Shown here: positions 1-8,630 of the stretch, piece after piece
Layout of the letters: each line of letters opens with the position of its first letter
Numbering within the stretch: position 1 is the stretch's first letter
Source: Leisingera sp. M658
Lineage (GTDB): Bacteria > Pseudomonadota > Alphaproteobacteria > Rhodobacterales > Rhodobacteraceae
DNA: 64,000 nucleotides
Direction of reading: 5' to 3'
Assembly (NCBI RefSeq): GCF_025144145.1
Contig: NZ_CP083546.1
Span: 4,126,001-4,190,000 of the forward strand
Translations under genes and position numbers: made by a program
The notes under the pieces: generated by a model
Databases searched by the model: none
What the model saw: only the letters and a program-made list of their open reading frames with translations
What the model was told of the DNA's origin: nothing

Positions 1-338
1 TCAGTGATATCTGTTGAAAATGCGACAATTGCCCGGCGGCCATCAGTCGCAACATCCCTGCGGAATGTTGTTATTTCATGCGGGATGCCGTTCTTGATCA
101 GCGTCACGGTACCATGATCAATACCGGTGGGAACCACCTTGATCCCGGCTCGACCCGCCAGCGCCACCACCTGGTCCGGCAGTGCATCGGTGGCGATATC
201 CATGTCGGAGACCGCCTCCCCCAGCAGCGCATTGCGTACGCAGCCGCCGACAAACAATACCTGCGCACCATCTGCATTGACCGCCTTGCAAACAGCCTGG
301 GTTGCAGGATCCTTCAACCAGGGTTGGTCAATCCGCAT
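1..338 (-). CDS. cca: CCA tRNA nucleotidyltransferase, partial (N-terminal 112 residues)
   Basis: Class II nucleotidyltransferase of the poly(A) polymerase/CCA-adding family, which adds or repairs the 3' CCA end of tRNA in the cytoplasm. The visible part holds the family's N-terminal signature: a GGCVRN segment near residue 32 followed by SDMDIATDA, whose two aspartates (D-x-D) are the expected metal ligands, and further on TVTLIKNG and EITTFRRD. The C-terminal part lies outside the window. The ATG shares one base with the TAA stop of the Nudix gene upstream (TAATG), so the two are probably translated together, in an operon with hslO. Family assignment is firm; CCA-adding versus poly(A) activity cannot be settled from this fragment. 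Confidence 0.9.
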   Translation of the reverse strand, partial: MRIDQPWLKDPATQAVCKAVNADGAQVLFVGGCVRNALLGEAVSDMDIATDALPDQVVALAGRAGIKVVPTGIDHGTVTLIKNGIPHEITTFRRDVATDGRRAIVAFSTDIT

Positions 339-946
339 TACATCTCCATCCGTGCCGCAAAACCGCGCAGCATCCGCGCTGTGGCCCCCCATATGTAATA
401 GGAGCCGTAGGGAACGGTATAGTAGCGGCGGCGGGTGCCGCGCCAGCGGCGGGATTCAATGATGTATTTTTTTGGATCCAGCACATGGGCCAGCGGGACG
501 GAAAATACCTCGGCCACCTCCCCCGCTTCTGGACGCACGGTGAATTCCTCCTGGATCAGTGCCACAACCGGCGTCACCGAAAATCCGGTCACCGTCTCAT
601 GCTCCGGCAGGCAGCCGATAATCTTCGGCAGCTCCTGCGGCAGCCCGATTTCCTCCCAGGCTTCGCGCAGTGCCGCGGCGCAGGCATCCGTGTCGCCGGC
701 ATCCACCTTGCCGCCGGGAAAAGCGATCTGGCCCGGATGATGCTTCAGCGCCGATGAGCGTTTGGTCAAAATAAGCCGCGGCGTATTTCCGGCGACAGAA
801 ATGGGCACCAGCACCCCGGCCGGCCGCAGCTTGCGCCCTTCTGGCAGCTCGGTCCCGGGGTTGAGATCAAAGTCGGAAGAGCCGCCGCCCTGGTGTTTCA
901 GGGCGGCGGAAATTCTGTTGGCGAGGTTCTGCGCGGCCTCACTCAC
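338..946 (-). CDS. Nudix hydrolase, CoA pyrophosphatase type
   Basis: About 202 residues. The Nudix box reads GGKVDAGDTDACAAALREAW followed by EEIGL, and directly before it stands LTKRSSALKHHPGQIAFPG, the extra motif typical of coenzyme A pyrophosphatases (NudL/YeaB, UPF0035 group). Expected reaction: CoA or oxidised CoA to 4'-phosphopantetheine and 3',5'-ADP. I chose the GTG at 946, which overlaps the hslO stop by 8 bases (GTGAGTGA); an in-frame ATG at 1036 would overlap hslO by almost 100 bases and is less likely. It lies between hslO and cca in a compact minus-strand operon. Substrate is inferred from the family motif only. Confidence 0.87.
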   Translation of the reverse strand: MSEAAQNLANRISAALKHQGGGSSDFDLNPGTELPEGRKLRPAGVLVPISVAGNTPRLILTKRSSALKHHPGQIAFPGGKVDAGDTDACAAALREAWEEIGLPQELPKIIGCLPEHETVTGFSVTPVVALIQEEFTVRPEAGEVAEVFSVPLAHVLDPKKYIIESRRWRGTRRRYYTVPYGSYYIWGATARMLRGFAARMEM

Positions 947-1925
947 CGGACGGGGTTTCCGCTTCAAACCCCACGCTTGCCGGGTCCAAATCGTAATGCG
1001 CGCTGCAGAACTGGCAATCCGCCGTAACCCGGCCATCTTCGTTTGTCATGGTGCCAATGTCCTTGGCCGAATAGATCGACAGGCTTTGGCGTACTCGGTC
1101 TTCGGAGCAGGTGCAGCCGAAACGGACCGCCTGGACATCAAAGACCCGCGGTTGTTCCTCGTGAAACAATCGGATCAACAGATCAGCCGGGGACACAGAC
1201 GGTCCGATCAGCTCCAATGCCTCCACGGTATTCAACAGGATAGTGGCCCGATTCCAGTTTTCCTCCTGATCACCGGACACCAGATCGCTGGCCTGTAAAA
1301 CTTCACCTGACCCTTCGCTTTGCGCAGCAAAGGGGGACGCTTTGGGCATGCTCTGCAGCATGATGCCCCCCGCGCGCCAATGCTCGTCAACTCCAGGCTC
1401 GGATGATTTTCCAAAGCTCATCTTGAACATGGTCGGCAGCTGTTCGGATTGCGCAAAATAAGCCTCGGCACAGGCGCGCAGCGATCCGCCGGACAATGGT
1501 GTGATGCCCTGGTACGGCTTGGTACCCTGGCCTTGGTCGATCATGATAGCAAAGTACCCTTCGCCAACCTGATCAAAGGGGTTGCTATCGGTAATCCGGT
1601 CCCGGTCGAAGCTTGCATAGGCACGGATCCGGCCGATTTCGCCTTCTTTTTGCGGTGCGTAATAGTCGGTCGCGATCATCCGCACAGCGCCCTTTGACTG
1701 CACCTGCAACGACAGCTTCCAGCGCAGGGAAATCGTCTGCCCGATCAGTGCCGTCAACAGCGCCATTTCAGCGACCAGCGCCTCAACCACCGGCGGGTAA
1801 TCATGCTGTTTCAGGATGCCATCCAGCACGCCGTCCAGCCGCGCAACGCGGCCGCGCATGTCCGATGCATCAAGCTGGAAGGGCAGGACGGTGTCGTCCC
1901 ACGCGATTTTCGAACCAAGTGTCAT
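939..1925 (-). CDS. hslO: Hsp33 redox-regulated holdase chaperone
   Basis: 328 residues. Hsp33 is a cytoplasmic chaperone switched on by oxidation: four C-terminal cysteines bind zinc when reduced and form disulfides under oxidative stress, exposing a substrate-binding surface. The four cysteines are present as a CxC pair (about residues 271 and 273) and a CxxC pair (about 304 and 307). The ATG at 1925 is preceded by AAGGAA at good spacing. First gene of the hslO-Nudix-cca operon; a 77-base gap separates it from the divergent Nudix gene at 2003. Somewhat longer than the E. coli protein (about 292 residues). Confidence 0.95.
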   Translation of the reverse strand: MTLGSKIAWDDTVLPFQLDASDMRGRVARLDGVLDGILKQHDYPPVVEALVAEMALLTALIGQTISLRWKLSLQVQSKGAVRMIATDYYAPQKEGEIGRIRAYASFDRDRITDSNPFDQVGEGYFAIMIDQGQGTKPYQGITPLSGGSLRACAEAYFAQSEQLPTMFKMSFGKSSEPGVDEHWRAGGIMLQSMPKASPFAAQSEGSGEVLQASDLVSGDQEENWNRATILLNTVEALELIGPSVSPADLLIRLFHEEQPRVFDVQAVRFGCTCSEDRVRQSLSIYSAKDIGTMTNEDGRVTADCQFCSAHYDLDPASVGFEAETPSGE

Positions 1926-2002
1926 GGGGTTTCCTTACGCGCCGGGGATTGGCATACCGGGGCTATATAGGAGAATTGATACTGGAGTGAAGGGGCCGGC
2001 CC

Positions 2003-2446
2003 GTGATCAGGCGATTTGGTAAGACACCGGAAAACGGCCAGCGTTACCGGATGCGCCCGGGCGCCTATGCTCTGCTGCCGCGGGGCGGCAAGCTGCTGAT
2101 TACCTGCCAGTATGCTCCTCATCCAGACCTGCAGCTGCCAGGAGGCGGTATCGATCCAGGCGAGTCACCCATTCCCGCACTGCACAGAGAGGTCTATGAG
2201 GAAACCGGCTGGAAGATTGCCGCGCCGCACAAGATGGGTGTGTTCCGGCGCTTTGCCTATATGCCGGAGTATGATCTTTGGGCCGAAAAAATTTGCCATA
2301 TCTACATCGCCCGCCCGTTGCGCCGGATCGGCCCGCCTGCAGAAGAAGGGCATAAAGCGCTGTGGGTCACCCCGCAGGAAGCCGCCCTCCGGCTGGGCAA
2401 TGCTGGCGACCGGCATTTTGCAGCCCGGCTGGCAGCCCGGTTGTAA
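2003..2446 (+). CDS. Nudix hydrolase (substrate unknown)
   Basis: 147 residues with one Nudix fold. The catalytic box is complete: GGGIDPGESPIPALHREVYE then ETGW (G-x5-E-x7-RE-x2-EE-x-G pattern), preceded by LQLP as in many ADP-sugar or NTP hydrolases. A GTG start is used, with GAGTGAAGGGG upstream as ribosome-binding site. The gene is monocistronic, divergent from hslO and convergent with the response-regulator phosphatase. Nothing in the sequence fixes the substrate; a house-cleaning role is only a family-level expectation. It is not closely similar to the CoA-type Nudix protein two genes away, since the CoA motif is missing. Confidence 0.85.
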   Translation: MIRRFGKTPENGQRYRMRPGAYALLPRGGKLLITCQYAPHPDLQLPGGGIDPGESPIPALHREVYEETGWKIAAPHKMGVFRRFAYMPEYDLWAEKICHIYIARPLRRIGPPAEEGHKALWVTPQEAALRLGNAGDRHFAARLAARL

Positions 2447-2524
2447 GGGTCTGAGACGCCAACCACCGAAAATACAACATCCCAGCCGAAGCCAGGACAA
2501 CATCAGCCACCTAATCTGATTGGT

Positions 2525-3778
2525 TTACGGACCCTGATACTCGAACAATGTGGCCGAGACGTCATCCTCAAGCCCGTGTTCCTTGCTCATAACTTGCGTC
2601 AGATGCCAGTAAAGATCGTCCAGAAATTCCTTACTGCTTTGCTCTGACCCGCATTTTTCAACCAGCTCCAGCAGACCCTCCGGCTCCAGCATGGAGCCAT
2701 CTTCCAGCCGCGCCTCTGTAAAGCCGTCAGAGAACAGCAGCAGGCGGTCGCCACGTTCCATGACAAATTCTTCCTGGCTGTAGCCGATATCGGGAACCAG
2801 CCCCACCGGCACACCACCCTTGCCAATGAACTCCAGTTCACCGTTCTTGCGCAGCAACAGCGGATGCGGGTGGCCTGCTTGCACCATCTTAACAACACCG
2901 CTGCGCAAATCGGCGATGCAATAGGCCATGGTGAAGTATTCTTCGATCCCGGTATCAGCGATCAGCCGTGCATTCAGCAGGCTGGCGACTTCCTCCGGCT
3001 GGCGCAGAGCGTAGAACCGGTTGAAGCGTTTTTCCATCCCGACATTCTGATCGAAGTAATTCGAGGACAGATAACCGCCGAGACGCGCTGTCATCATCGC
3101 CGAAGTGATGCCGTGACCGGACACGTCAATAGAGTAAAAGCCGATTCGGTTCACGCCAGGAGAGAACATTCCCACCAGATCGCCGCCGATATGGCCGCAG
3201 GGTTTCAGCAGCAGACTGACAGTGGAGGATCCGAAATCCTTGGAAAGTTCCGGCACCAGAGATTCTTGAATCTTGCGGGCTTGGATCAGGTCCTTGTCGA
3301 TCGCATCATAAACCCGCTGCAACTCCCCCAGAGTTTCGGACACGATACGGTTCTTCTCGGACAGTTCCCGCTGCATTCTCAGGATACGCTCACCCGCAGA
3401 AATCCGCGCCCGCAGTTCATCCGAGCTGACCGGCTTGGTCAGGAAATCGTCGGCGCCTGCGTCAAGCCCTTCTGCAACCTCGTTCTTTTCGCTCTTTGAG
3501 GTCAGCAGGATGAAATAAGCATATTCCTCGCTGGAGCGGGTACGGAACGCGCGGCAAAACTCCAGCCCGTTCATGCCCGGCATCATCCAGTCGCTGAGGA
3601 TCAGGTCAGGAGTTTCTGTCTGGCAAATTTCCATCGCGGCCTCGCCGCTCTCAGCCTCGACGACCTCAAATCCCCATTTTTTGAGAGAAGCAACTAGAAT
3701 GCGTCTTTGCAGGCGGCTGTCGTCAACAACCAGCACACGGCGTATTGATCCGGCCACTGTGTGGTCCTCGTTGTCCAT
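2525..3778 (-). CDS. Response regulator fused to PP2C/SpoIIE-type serine phosphatase
   Basis: 417 residues from the ATG at 3778 (an in-frame GTG at 3805 would add nine). N-terminal receiver domain: acidic pair D19-D20, phospho-acceptor D63 in LILSDWMMPGMNG, conserved lysine in FLTKPVSS. A helical linker (about residues 130-180) leads into a PPM phosphatase domain with the metal-binding motifs GGDLVG, DVSGHG and SDGFTE. Such RsbU-like proteins dephosphorylate an anti-sigma-factor antagonist in partner-switching pathways. In Rhodobacter capsulatus a receiver-PP2C protein of this type (RbaY) acts with RbaV/RbaW; orthology here is inference, and no RbaV/RbaW genes lie in the window. Divergent from the Hpt gene, a likely phosphoryl donor. 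Confidence 0.88.
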   Translation of the reverse strand: MDNEDHTVAGSIRRVLVVDDSRLQRRILVASLKKWGFEVVEAESGEAAMEICQTETPDLILSDWMMPGMNGLEFCRAFRTRSSEEYAYFILLTSKSEKNEVAEGLDAGADDFLTKPVSSDELRARISAGERILRMQRELSEKNRIVSETLGELQRVYDAIDKDLIQARKIQESLVPELSKDFGSSTVSLLLKPCGHIGGDLVGMFSPGVNRIGFYSIDVSGHGITSAMMTARLGGYLSSNYFDQNVGMEKRFNRFYALRQPEEVASLLNARLIADTGIEEYFTMAYCIADLRSGVVKMVQAGHPHPLLLRKNGELEFIGKGGVPVGLVPDIGYSQEEFVMERGDRLLLFSDGFTEARLEDGSMLEPEGLLELVEKCGSEQSSKEFLDDLYWHLTQVMSKEHGLEDDVSATLFEYQGP

Positions 3779-3965
3779 CGAACTTTCTGGCAGCACCGAA
3801 GGCACCTCACAAATGGCAAAATCAGACGATCTTGTGATACTATCGGTCCAGAAATTTAACAGGCGGTGAAACCTAAAATTTGAGCTTCCCTCTTTATTTC
3901 ACTATATTTTTACTGCAATCAACTTAAGAAATTGCGCATGGCGACTGATCTTAGGGACATATGAC
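3779..3965. promoter_or_regulatory. Divergent intergenic region between the PP2C regulator and the Hpt gene
   Basis: About 187 bases, clearly richer in A+T than its neighbours around 3850-3960 (runs such as TCCCTCTTTATTTCACTATA). It must hold the promoters of both genes. I do not see a confident -35/-10 pair or a full TTAA-N7-TTAA CtrA site. Confidence 0.4.
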
Positions 3966-4289
3966 ATGATTGACTGGCCGCGAGTGACCGAGCTGCGCGA
4001 AGAAGTTGGCGCCGAGGATTTCGAGGAAGTTGTTGAAATTTTTCTCGAAGAAGTCGAGGAAGTTATCGGCAGGCTGCAAGGCGGTGATTGCAGTCAGCTG
4101 GAGCAGGACCTGCATTTCCTGAAAGGCAGCGCGCTCAACCTCGGGTTTGATGAATTTTCGGGGCTGTGCCTGGACGGCGAGCGGAAGTCGGCACAAGGTG
4201 AATCAAAAGATGTCGATGTCGCTGCCATTATCACCAATTTCCAAGCGTCCAGATCTGCTTTCCTGACCGGGATGTCCGAAAAATTCTGA
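3966..4289 (+). CDS. Stand-alone Hpt (histidine phosphotransfer) protein
   Basis: 107 residues, a single Hpt four-helix bundle. The phosphorylatable histidine lies in LEQDLHFLKGSALNLGF (about residue 50), matching the HxLKGSxxxxG pattern. The first third is strongly acidic (EEVGAEDFEEVVEIFLEEVE). Hpt proteins relay phosphoryl groups between a hybrid kinase and a response regulator. No kinase is adjacent; the nearest receiver is the divergent PP2C-type regulator, so this may be its donor or acceptor (inference). It is not ChpT, which is a larger dimeric protein with a degenerate HATPase domain. The ATG is preceded by CTTAGGGACATATGAC, with GGGA as weak ribosome-binding site. Confidence 0.87.
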   Translation: MIDWPRVTELREEVGAEDFEEVVEIFLEEVEEVIGRLQGGDCSQLEQDLHFLKGSALNLGFDEFSGLCLDGERKSAQGESKDVDVAAIITNFQASRSAFLTGMSEKF

Positions 4290-4303
4290 CTCCGCTTCCG
4301 GTG

Positions 4304-5530
4304 TCAGATCACAAATTGCACCAAAGTCTCGTCCTGGGTGATGTCCGTAAAGGTCATCCCTGCCGCATCAAGCCGTGCAAACAGTTGCTCGAAATTCTCC
4401 GGCCGCTTGGTTTCGATCCCGATCAGCACCGAGCCGAAATTGCGGGCGGACTTTTTCATGTATTCAAAGCGGGCGATGTCGTCCTCCGGGCCTAAGATGC
4501 CAAGAAACTCCTTCAGCGCTCCAGGCCGCTGTGGCAGGCGCAAGATGAAGTACTTCTTAACTCCGGAATAGCGCTGCGCCCGTTCTTTGACCTCTGGCAG
4601 ACGTTCAAAATCAAAGTTGCCGCCGGATGTGACGCAAACCACCGTCTTGCCGCGGATCCAGGAGCGCACATCCTGCAGCGCCTCAACCGACAGCGCGCCG
4701 GCCGGCTCCAGCACGATGCCTTCCACGTTCAGCATCTCGATAATGGTGGCGCAGATCCGGTCCTCGGAGATGGCCAGGACATCCGGCAGCGGCACATCTT
4801 TTAGAATATCAAAGGGCAGCGCGCCGATCCGCCCCACCGCAGCGCCATCGACAAAAGTGTCGACATGATCCAACGCAACCGGCTTGCCTGCAGCAAGCGC
4901 CGCCCGCAAACAAGCACCGCCTTCAGGCTCAACAAACAGGCTATGCACCCCGTCACCAAACCAGGAGGAAACACCCGCCGACATGCCGCCGCCGCCAACC
5001 GGCAGCAGCACGTGATCCGGTGTCTTACCCAGCTGCGCCTCGATCTCCACGGCGATGGAGGCCTGGCCTTCAATCACATCGGCATCATCAAAGGGCGACA
5101 GGAAATGCCCGCCCTCCTTGGCGCACCACTCCTGCGCAGCAGCCAGGCAAATGTCGAAATAGTCGCCAACCAGATGGATTTCGATATTGTCGCCGCCGAA
5201 CATCCGGGTTTTTTGGATTTTCTGCTGCGGCGTTGTGACCGGCATGAAGATTACGCCGCGCTTGCCTAGATGACGGCACATAAAAGCAACGCCCTGAGCA
5301 TGGTTGCCGGCCGAGGCACAAACATACAGCTCCTGATCCGGCTGCTTGCGCATCGCGTTCAGCGCCCCGCGGATCTTGTAGGAGCGGACCGGGCTCAGAT
5401 CCTCGCGCTTGAGATAAATATCCGCGCCGAAACGCTCGGACAGATGCACATTGCGCTGCAAAGGAGTTGCGGGAAACACATCGCGCATCGCCTGTTCAGC
5501 GGCGCGGGCCTGGGACTTGAAATCGCTCAT
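4304..5530 (-). CDS. ilvA: Threonine ammonia-lyase (threonine dehydratase), biosynthetic
   Basis: 408 residues. PLP-dependent conversion of L-threonine to 2-oxobutanoate and ammonia, the first committed step of isoleucine synthesis. The PLP lysine is in LSPVRSYKIRGALNAM (about residue 50), the phosphate-binding glycine loop is VGGGGMSAGV and a second glycine-rich turn is CVTSGGNFD. The last 80 residues (from YFILRLPQRPGALKEFLGIL) form one ACT-like regulatory domain, so this is the short form with a single such domain, the expected seat of isoleucine feedback control. The start at 5530 (MSDFKSQ) fits the family better than an upstream ATG at 5584 whose extra 18 codons run through a hairpin. 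Probably follows the membrane-protein gene in one transcript. Confidence 0.94.
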   Translation of the reverse strand: MSDFKSQARAAEQAMRDVFPATPLQRNVHLSERFGADIYLKREDLSPVRSYKIRGALNAMRKQPDQELYVCASAGNHAQGVAFMCRHLGKRGVIFMPVTTPQQKIQKTRMFGGDNIEIHLVGDYFDICLAAAQEWCAKEGGHFLSPFDDADVIEGQASIAVEIEAQLGKTPDHVLLPVGGGGMSAGVSSWFGDGVHSLFVEPEGGACLRAALAAGKPVALDHVDTFVDGAAVGRIGALPFDILKDVPLPDVLAISEDRICATIIEMLNVEGIVLEPAGALSVEALQDVRSWIRGKTVVCVTSGGNFDFERLPEVKERAQRYSGVKKYFILRLPQRPGALKEFLGILGPEDDIARFEYMKKSARNFGSVLIGIETKRPENFEQLFARLDAAGMTFTDITQDETLVQFVI

Positions 5531-5550
5531 GGAACATTCAGTGGCGCAAG

Positions 5551-5574
5551 CCCGCCCCCAAGGCAAGGGGCGGG
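5551..5574 (-). promoter_or_regulatory. Strong hairpin just upstream of ilvA
   Basis: CCCGCCCC at 5551-5558 pairs perfectly with GGGGCGGG at 5567-5574 across an 8-base loop. On the minus strand it lies between the stop of the membrane-protein gene and the ilvA start, 20 bases before the ATG, with no T-run after it. It could separate the two genes, stabilise mRNA or attenuate ilvA. Structure is seen; function is inference. Confidence 0.5.
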
Positions 5575-5602
5575 TGCAAAGCATACATAAGAATACCGGA
5601 AG

Positions 5603-6367
5603 TTAGATCGGGCGGCCTTCGACGTAGTGGCCGTAAAGGGTGGTCAGCAGGCTGATATTCAACAGGGCCAAGGCAGCTGATACAAGGATTGAGACACCAA
5701 TAGCTAGCGATGGGGATGCCGCCAGCGCTTCGGCAACGAATTGGGCTGCATATTGTGCTGCAACCAATATGGCAGCCAATCCCAGCAGATCACCCAAAGC
5801 GTTTCCAGTGGAGTTCCAAGCTTCGCGCAGCCCCATGTCCGCTCCCAACGCTGCCGCCGGCAGGATCACTGAAAGCCTGAGAACCAGATAAGTGATGAAA
5901 ATTGCAATCGGCAGGTTGATCAATTGCAGAACTGCCGACCCTGCCCCGCTAAGCAGTGTTGTTACGAGAAGAACCATCAGCAGCACAGGAATCATCATGC
6001 ACAAAAGAACCAGCGCAATCTGCACAGACCGTCCAAAGTAGGCCATCACGCGACCGCCCTCCAAACCCGGCAGCCAGCCCTGCGGCATTTCCTCAAGCAG
6101 AACAAAGCGGTGCCAGGAAACCACACTCCACATCCCGATCAAGATCGAAAACATTGCGACCAGGAACAGCGGGCCGCTTAAACCTGAGTTTTCCGGCAGC
6201 GGTGTCACTACCCCCCATTGCAGGATGCCCCACAAACCCGTCATTTTGAAAAAAGTCGCAAATAGTGCCGCAATCAGCAGCATGGGAACCAAAAACACCC
6301 GCAGCATATCACCAAAATTCCGTGCCAGCATTCCCACTGAATGGCTGAACAGCGCCCAAGGTTTCAT
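5603..6367 (-). CDS. Multi-pass membrane protein of unknown function
   Basis: 254 residues from the ATG at 6367, which has GGAG at good spacing; a longer reading to 6430 lacks one. Starts MKPWALFSHSVGMLARNF and then shows about six hydrophobic segments (around residues 25-45, 70-90, 120-145, 155-180, 195-220, 225-248), so an inner-membrane protein. Near its middle is a soluble loop with WHRFVLLEEMPQGW. I do not recognise a named family with certainty; the layout resembles glycerophosphodiesterase-associated or DUF-type membrane proteins of Rhodobacteraceae. It stands 72 bases upstream of ilvA on the same strand, and 137 bases from the divergent argG. Confidence 0.7.
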   Translation of the reverse strand: MKPWALFSHSVGMLARNFGDMLRVFLVPMLLIAALFATFFKMTGLWGILQWGVVTPLPENSGLSGPLFLVAMFSILIGMWSVVSWHRFVLLEEMPQGWLPGLEGGRVMAYFGRSVQIALVLLCMMIPVLLMVLLVTTLLSGAGSAVLQLINLPIAIFITYLVLRLSVILPAAALGADMGLREAWNSTGNALGDLLGLAAILVAAQYAAQFVAEALAASPSLAIGVSILVSAALALLNISLLTTLYGHYVEGRPI

Positions 6368-6504
6368 CAAAATCTGCTCCAATTTGAAAACCGCATCTGG
6401 CGCGGACCATAGTTGCAGCAGACGCGGCACGAAACCCCGGATAACCTTGCTCTTCCCGGTAAAACCAGCTACGCCGCAGGCGTTCTGACCTGAGAGGGAA
6501 TTCC

Positions 6505-7731
6505 ATGTCCGCGCCTAAGAAAGTTGTGCTCGCCTATTCCGGCGGCCTCGACACCTCGATCATCCTGAAATGGCTGCAGACCGAATACGGCTGCGAAGTT
6601 GTCACCTTCACCGCCGACCTCGGTCAGGGTGAGGAGCTGGAGCCCGCCCGCAAAAAAGCGGAAATGCTGGGCATCAAGCCGGAAAACATCTTCATCGAGG
6701 ATGTACGTGAGGAATTTGTCCGCGACTTCGTCTTCCCGATGTTCCGCGCCAATGCGGTTTACGAGGGGCTCTATTTGCTGGGCACCTCCATCGCCCGCCC
6801 GCTGATCTCCAAACGTCTGGTCGAGATCGCCGAATCCACCGGCGCCGACGCGGTCGCCCATGGCGCCACCGGCAAGGGCAACGATCAGGTCCGCTTTGAG
6901 CTGGCAGCCTATGCATTGAACCCGGACATCAAGGTGATCGCGCCCTGGCGTGAATGGGATCTGACCTCGCGTACCCGACTGCTGGAATTTGCCGAAGCAA
7001 ACCAGATCCCGGTGGCCAAGGACAAACGCGGCGAAGCTCCCTTCTCAGTTGACGCAAACCTGCTGCACACGTCCTCCGAGGGCAAAGTTCTGGAAGACCC
7101 GGCGGTCATGGCGCCTGATTATGTCTACCAGCGCACCGTTCACCCCGAGGACGCACCGAATGAACCTGAGTTCATCGAGGTCGGTTTTGAAAAGGGCGAT
7201 GCTGTCAGCATTAATGGTGAAACGCTGAGCCCGGCGGACCTGCTGACCAAACTGAACGAATTGGGCGGCAAGCATGGCTGCGGCCGTCTTGATCTGGTCG
7301 AAGGCCGTTTTGTCGGCATGAAATCCCGCGGCATTTATGAAACCCCGGGCGGCACCCTGCTGCTGGAAGCCCACCGCGGCATTGAATCGATCACCATGGA
7401 CCGCGGGGCAATGCATCTCAAAGATGAATTGATGCCGAAGTATGCAGAGCTGATCTACAATGGTTTCTGGTATTCGCCAGAGCGCGAAATGCTGCAGGCT
7501 GCTATCGACAAGAGCCAGGAACATGTCACCGGAACCGTGCGCCTGAAGCTTTACAAAGGCTCCGCAGCCTGCGTGGGCCGCTGGTCGGATCACTCACTCT
7601 ACTCCGAAGCGCATGTGACTTTTGAGGAAGACGCCGGCGCCTATGACCAGACCGATGCTGCAGGTTTCATTCAACTGAATGCCCTGCGCCTCAAACTGCT
7701 GGCCGCACGCGAGCGCCGGCTCAAAAAGTGA
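6505..7731 (+). CDS. argG: Argininosuccinate synthase
   Basis: 408 residues, the normal length. ATP-dependent ligation of citrulline and aspartate, the penultimate step of arginine synthesis. The N-terminal PP-motif is [15 protein letters not shown] (residues about 10-24), followed by conserved [12 protein letters not shown] near residue 120 and [19 protein letters not shown]. Strong ribosome-binding site GAGAGGGA before the ATG. Its stop overlaps the GTG start of the DUF1810 gene by four bases (GTGA). No other arg genes are in the window. Confidence 0.97.
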   Translation: MSAPKKVVLAYSGGLDTSIILKWLQTEYGCEVVTFTADLGQGEELEPARKKAEMLGIKPENIFIEDVREEFVRDFVFPMFRANAVYEGLYLLGTSIARPLISKRLVEIAESTGADAVAHGATGKGNDQVRFELAAYALNPDIKVIAPWREWDLTSRTRLLEFAEANQIPVAKDKRGEAPFSVDANLLHTSSEGKVLEDPAVMAPDYVYQRTVHPEDAPNEPEFIEVGFEKGDAVSINGETLSPADLLTKLNELGGKHGCGRLDLVEGRFVGMKSRGIYETPGGTLLLEAHRGIESITMDRGAMHLKDELMPKYAELIYNGFWYSPEREMLQAAIDKSQEHVTGTVRLKLYKGSAACVGRWSDHSLYSEAHVTFEEDAGAYDQTDAAGFIQLNALRLKLLAARERRLKK

Positions 7732-8192
7732 GTGATTACGGCGGCATAGACGGAGGTTTCGAGGACGATTTCGCGGAAGAACTGGAAATGTTCGTCGAAG
7801 CTCAGGACACCGTTTGGGCGGCTGTCCTGACTGAACTCTCTGCAGGAAAAAAGACGAGCCACTGGATGTGGTTCGTCTTTCCCCAATTGGCCGAACTGGG
7901 CCAATCCCACATGGCACAGCTTTATGGGATCGAAGACCTGACCGAGGCGATTGCCTATCTGAACCACGAAAAACTGCGCAGCCGCCTGGTGGACACCAGC
8001 CAACTGATGCTGCAGCATAAGGGTACCGATCCCGCGCAAATCCTCGGCAGTACCGACGCTAAGAAACTACGCTCCTCGATGACGTTGTTTGCTGCTGTAC
8101 CCGGTGCGCCGGCGGAATTCCGGCAGGTGCTTGATACCTTCTATGGCGGCCAGCCCTGTCCGCTGACCAAGGCAGCCCTTGCCGAAACGTAA
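7728..8192 (+). CDS. DUF1810 family protein
   Basis: 154 residues. The DUF1810 signature is clear: [21 protein letters not shown] then [21 protein letters not shown], and a repeat of long helices after it; the family has no established biochemical role. Its GTG start overlaps the argG stop (GTGA), so it is translationally coupled to argG, yet nothing links it to arginine metabolism. The first 15 residues are acidic and glycine-rich, and may be specific to this lineage. Confidence 0.82.
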   Translation: MSDYGGIDGGFEDDFAEELEMFVEAQDTVWAAVLTELSAGKKTSHWMWFVFPQLAELGQSHMAQLYGIEDLTEAIAYLNHEKLRSRLVDTSQLMLQHKGTDPAQILGSTDAKKLRSSMTLFAAVPGAPAEFRQVLDTFYGGQPCPLTKAALAET

Positions 8193-8271
8193 CCCGGCGC
8201 CCTCCCCTTTGGTCACTATTGCCCGGCATCCCTTGCGTGCCTAACCCTCACCGCAAGCAAGGGAGGAACAT

Positions 8272-8556
8272 ATGTCACTTCAGGACATCGCCGAGGACAT
8301 CCGCACAGGTCTGGCTGGAAAGAGTTTTGAAGGCACGCTGAAATTCGACTGCGGGAAGGACGGCGTAATCGTGCTCGCCAATGGCGCTGCCTGCACCGAT
8401 GACTGTGACACCGACTGCACGCTGCAGCTTTCCAGAGAGAACCTGAAAAAGCTGCTCACCGGCAAGCTCAACCCGATGACGGCCGTAATGATGGGCAAAA
8501 TCAAGATCTCCGGCGACATGGGTGTTGCCATGAAGCTGGGCAAGCTGATCGGCTGA
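8272..8556 (+). CDS. Small SCP2 sterol-carrier-domain protein
   Basis: 94 residues, all of it one SCP2 (sterol-binding) domain: GTLKFDCGKDGVIVLANGA, then LQLSRENLKKLLTGKLNP, then KIKISGDMGVAMKLGKLI, the family's closing signature. SCP2 domains bind lipids or fatty acyl-CoA in a hydrophobic tunnel. Very good ribosome-binding site (AGGGAGGAACATATG). Likely monocistronic after an 80-base gap, followed by a GC-rich hairpin element. An unusual CTDDCDTDC stretch gives three closely spaced cysteines. Confidence 0.85.
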   Translation: MSLQDIAEDIRTGLAGKSFEGTLKFDCGKDGVIVLANGAACTDDCDTDCTLQLSRENLKKLLTGKLNPMTAVMMGKIKISGDMGVAMKLGKLIG

Positions 8557-8582
8557 GCCTCTTCTTCTTGCTGAAAACATCC

Positions 8583-8630
8583 TAGGGGTGAGCGCCGCAG
8601 GCGCGAGGGGGCAACGCCCCTTCTCCCCTC
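8583..8630. repeat. GC-rich multi-hairpin intergenic element, copy 1
   Basis: AGGGG (8584-8588) can pair with CCCCT (8625-8629) around two inner hairpins: GCGCC-gca-GGCGC (8592-8604) and GGGGC-aac-GCCCC (8608-8620). It sits between convergent genes and overlaps the sulfotransferase stop codon, so it could end transcription from both sides. The GGGGC-N3-GCCCC core recurs at 11069 and 56488. Confidence 0.55.
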
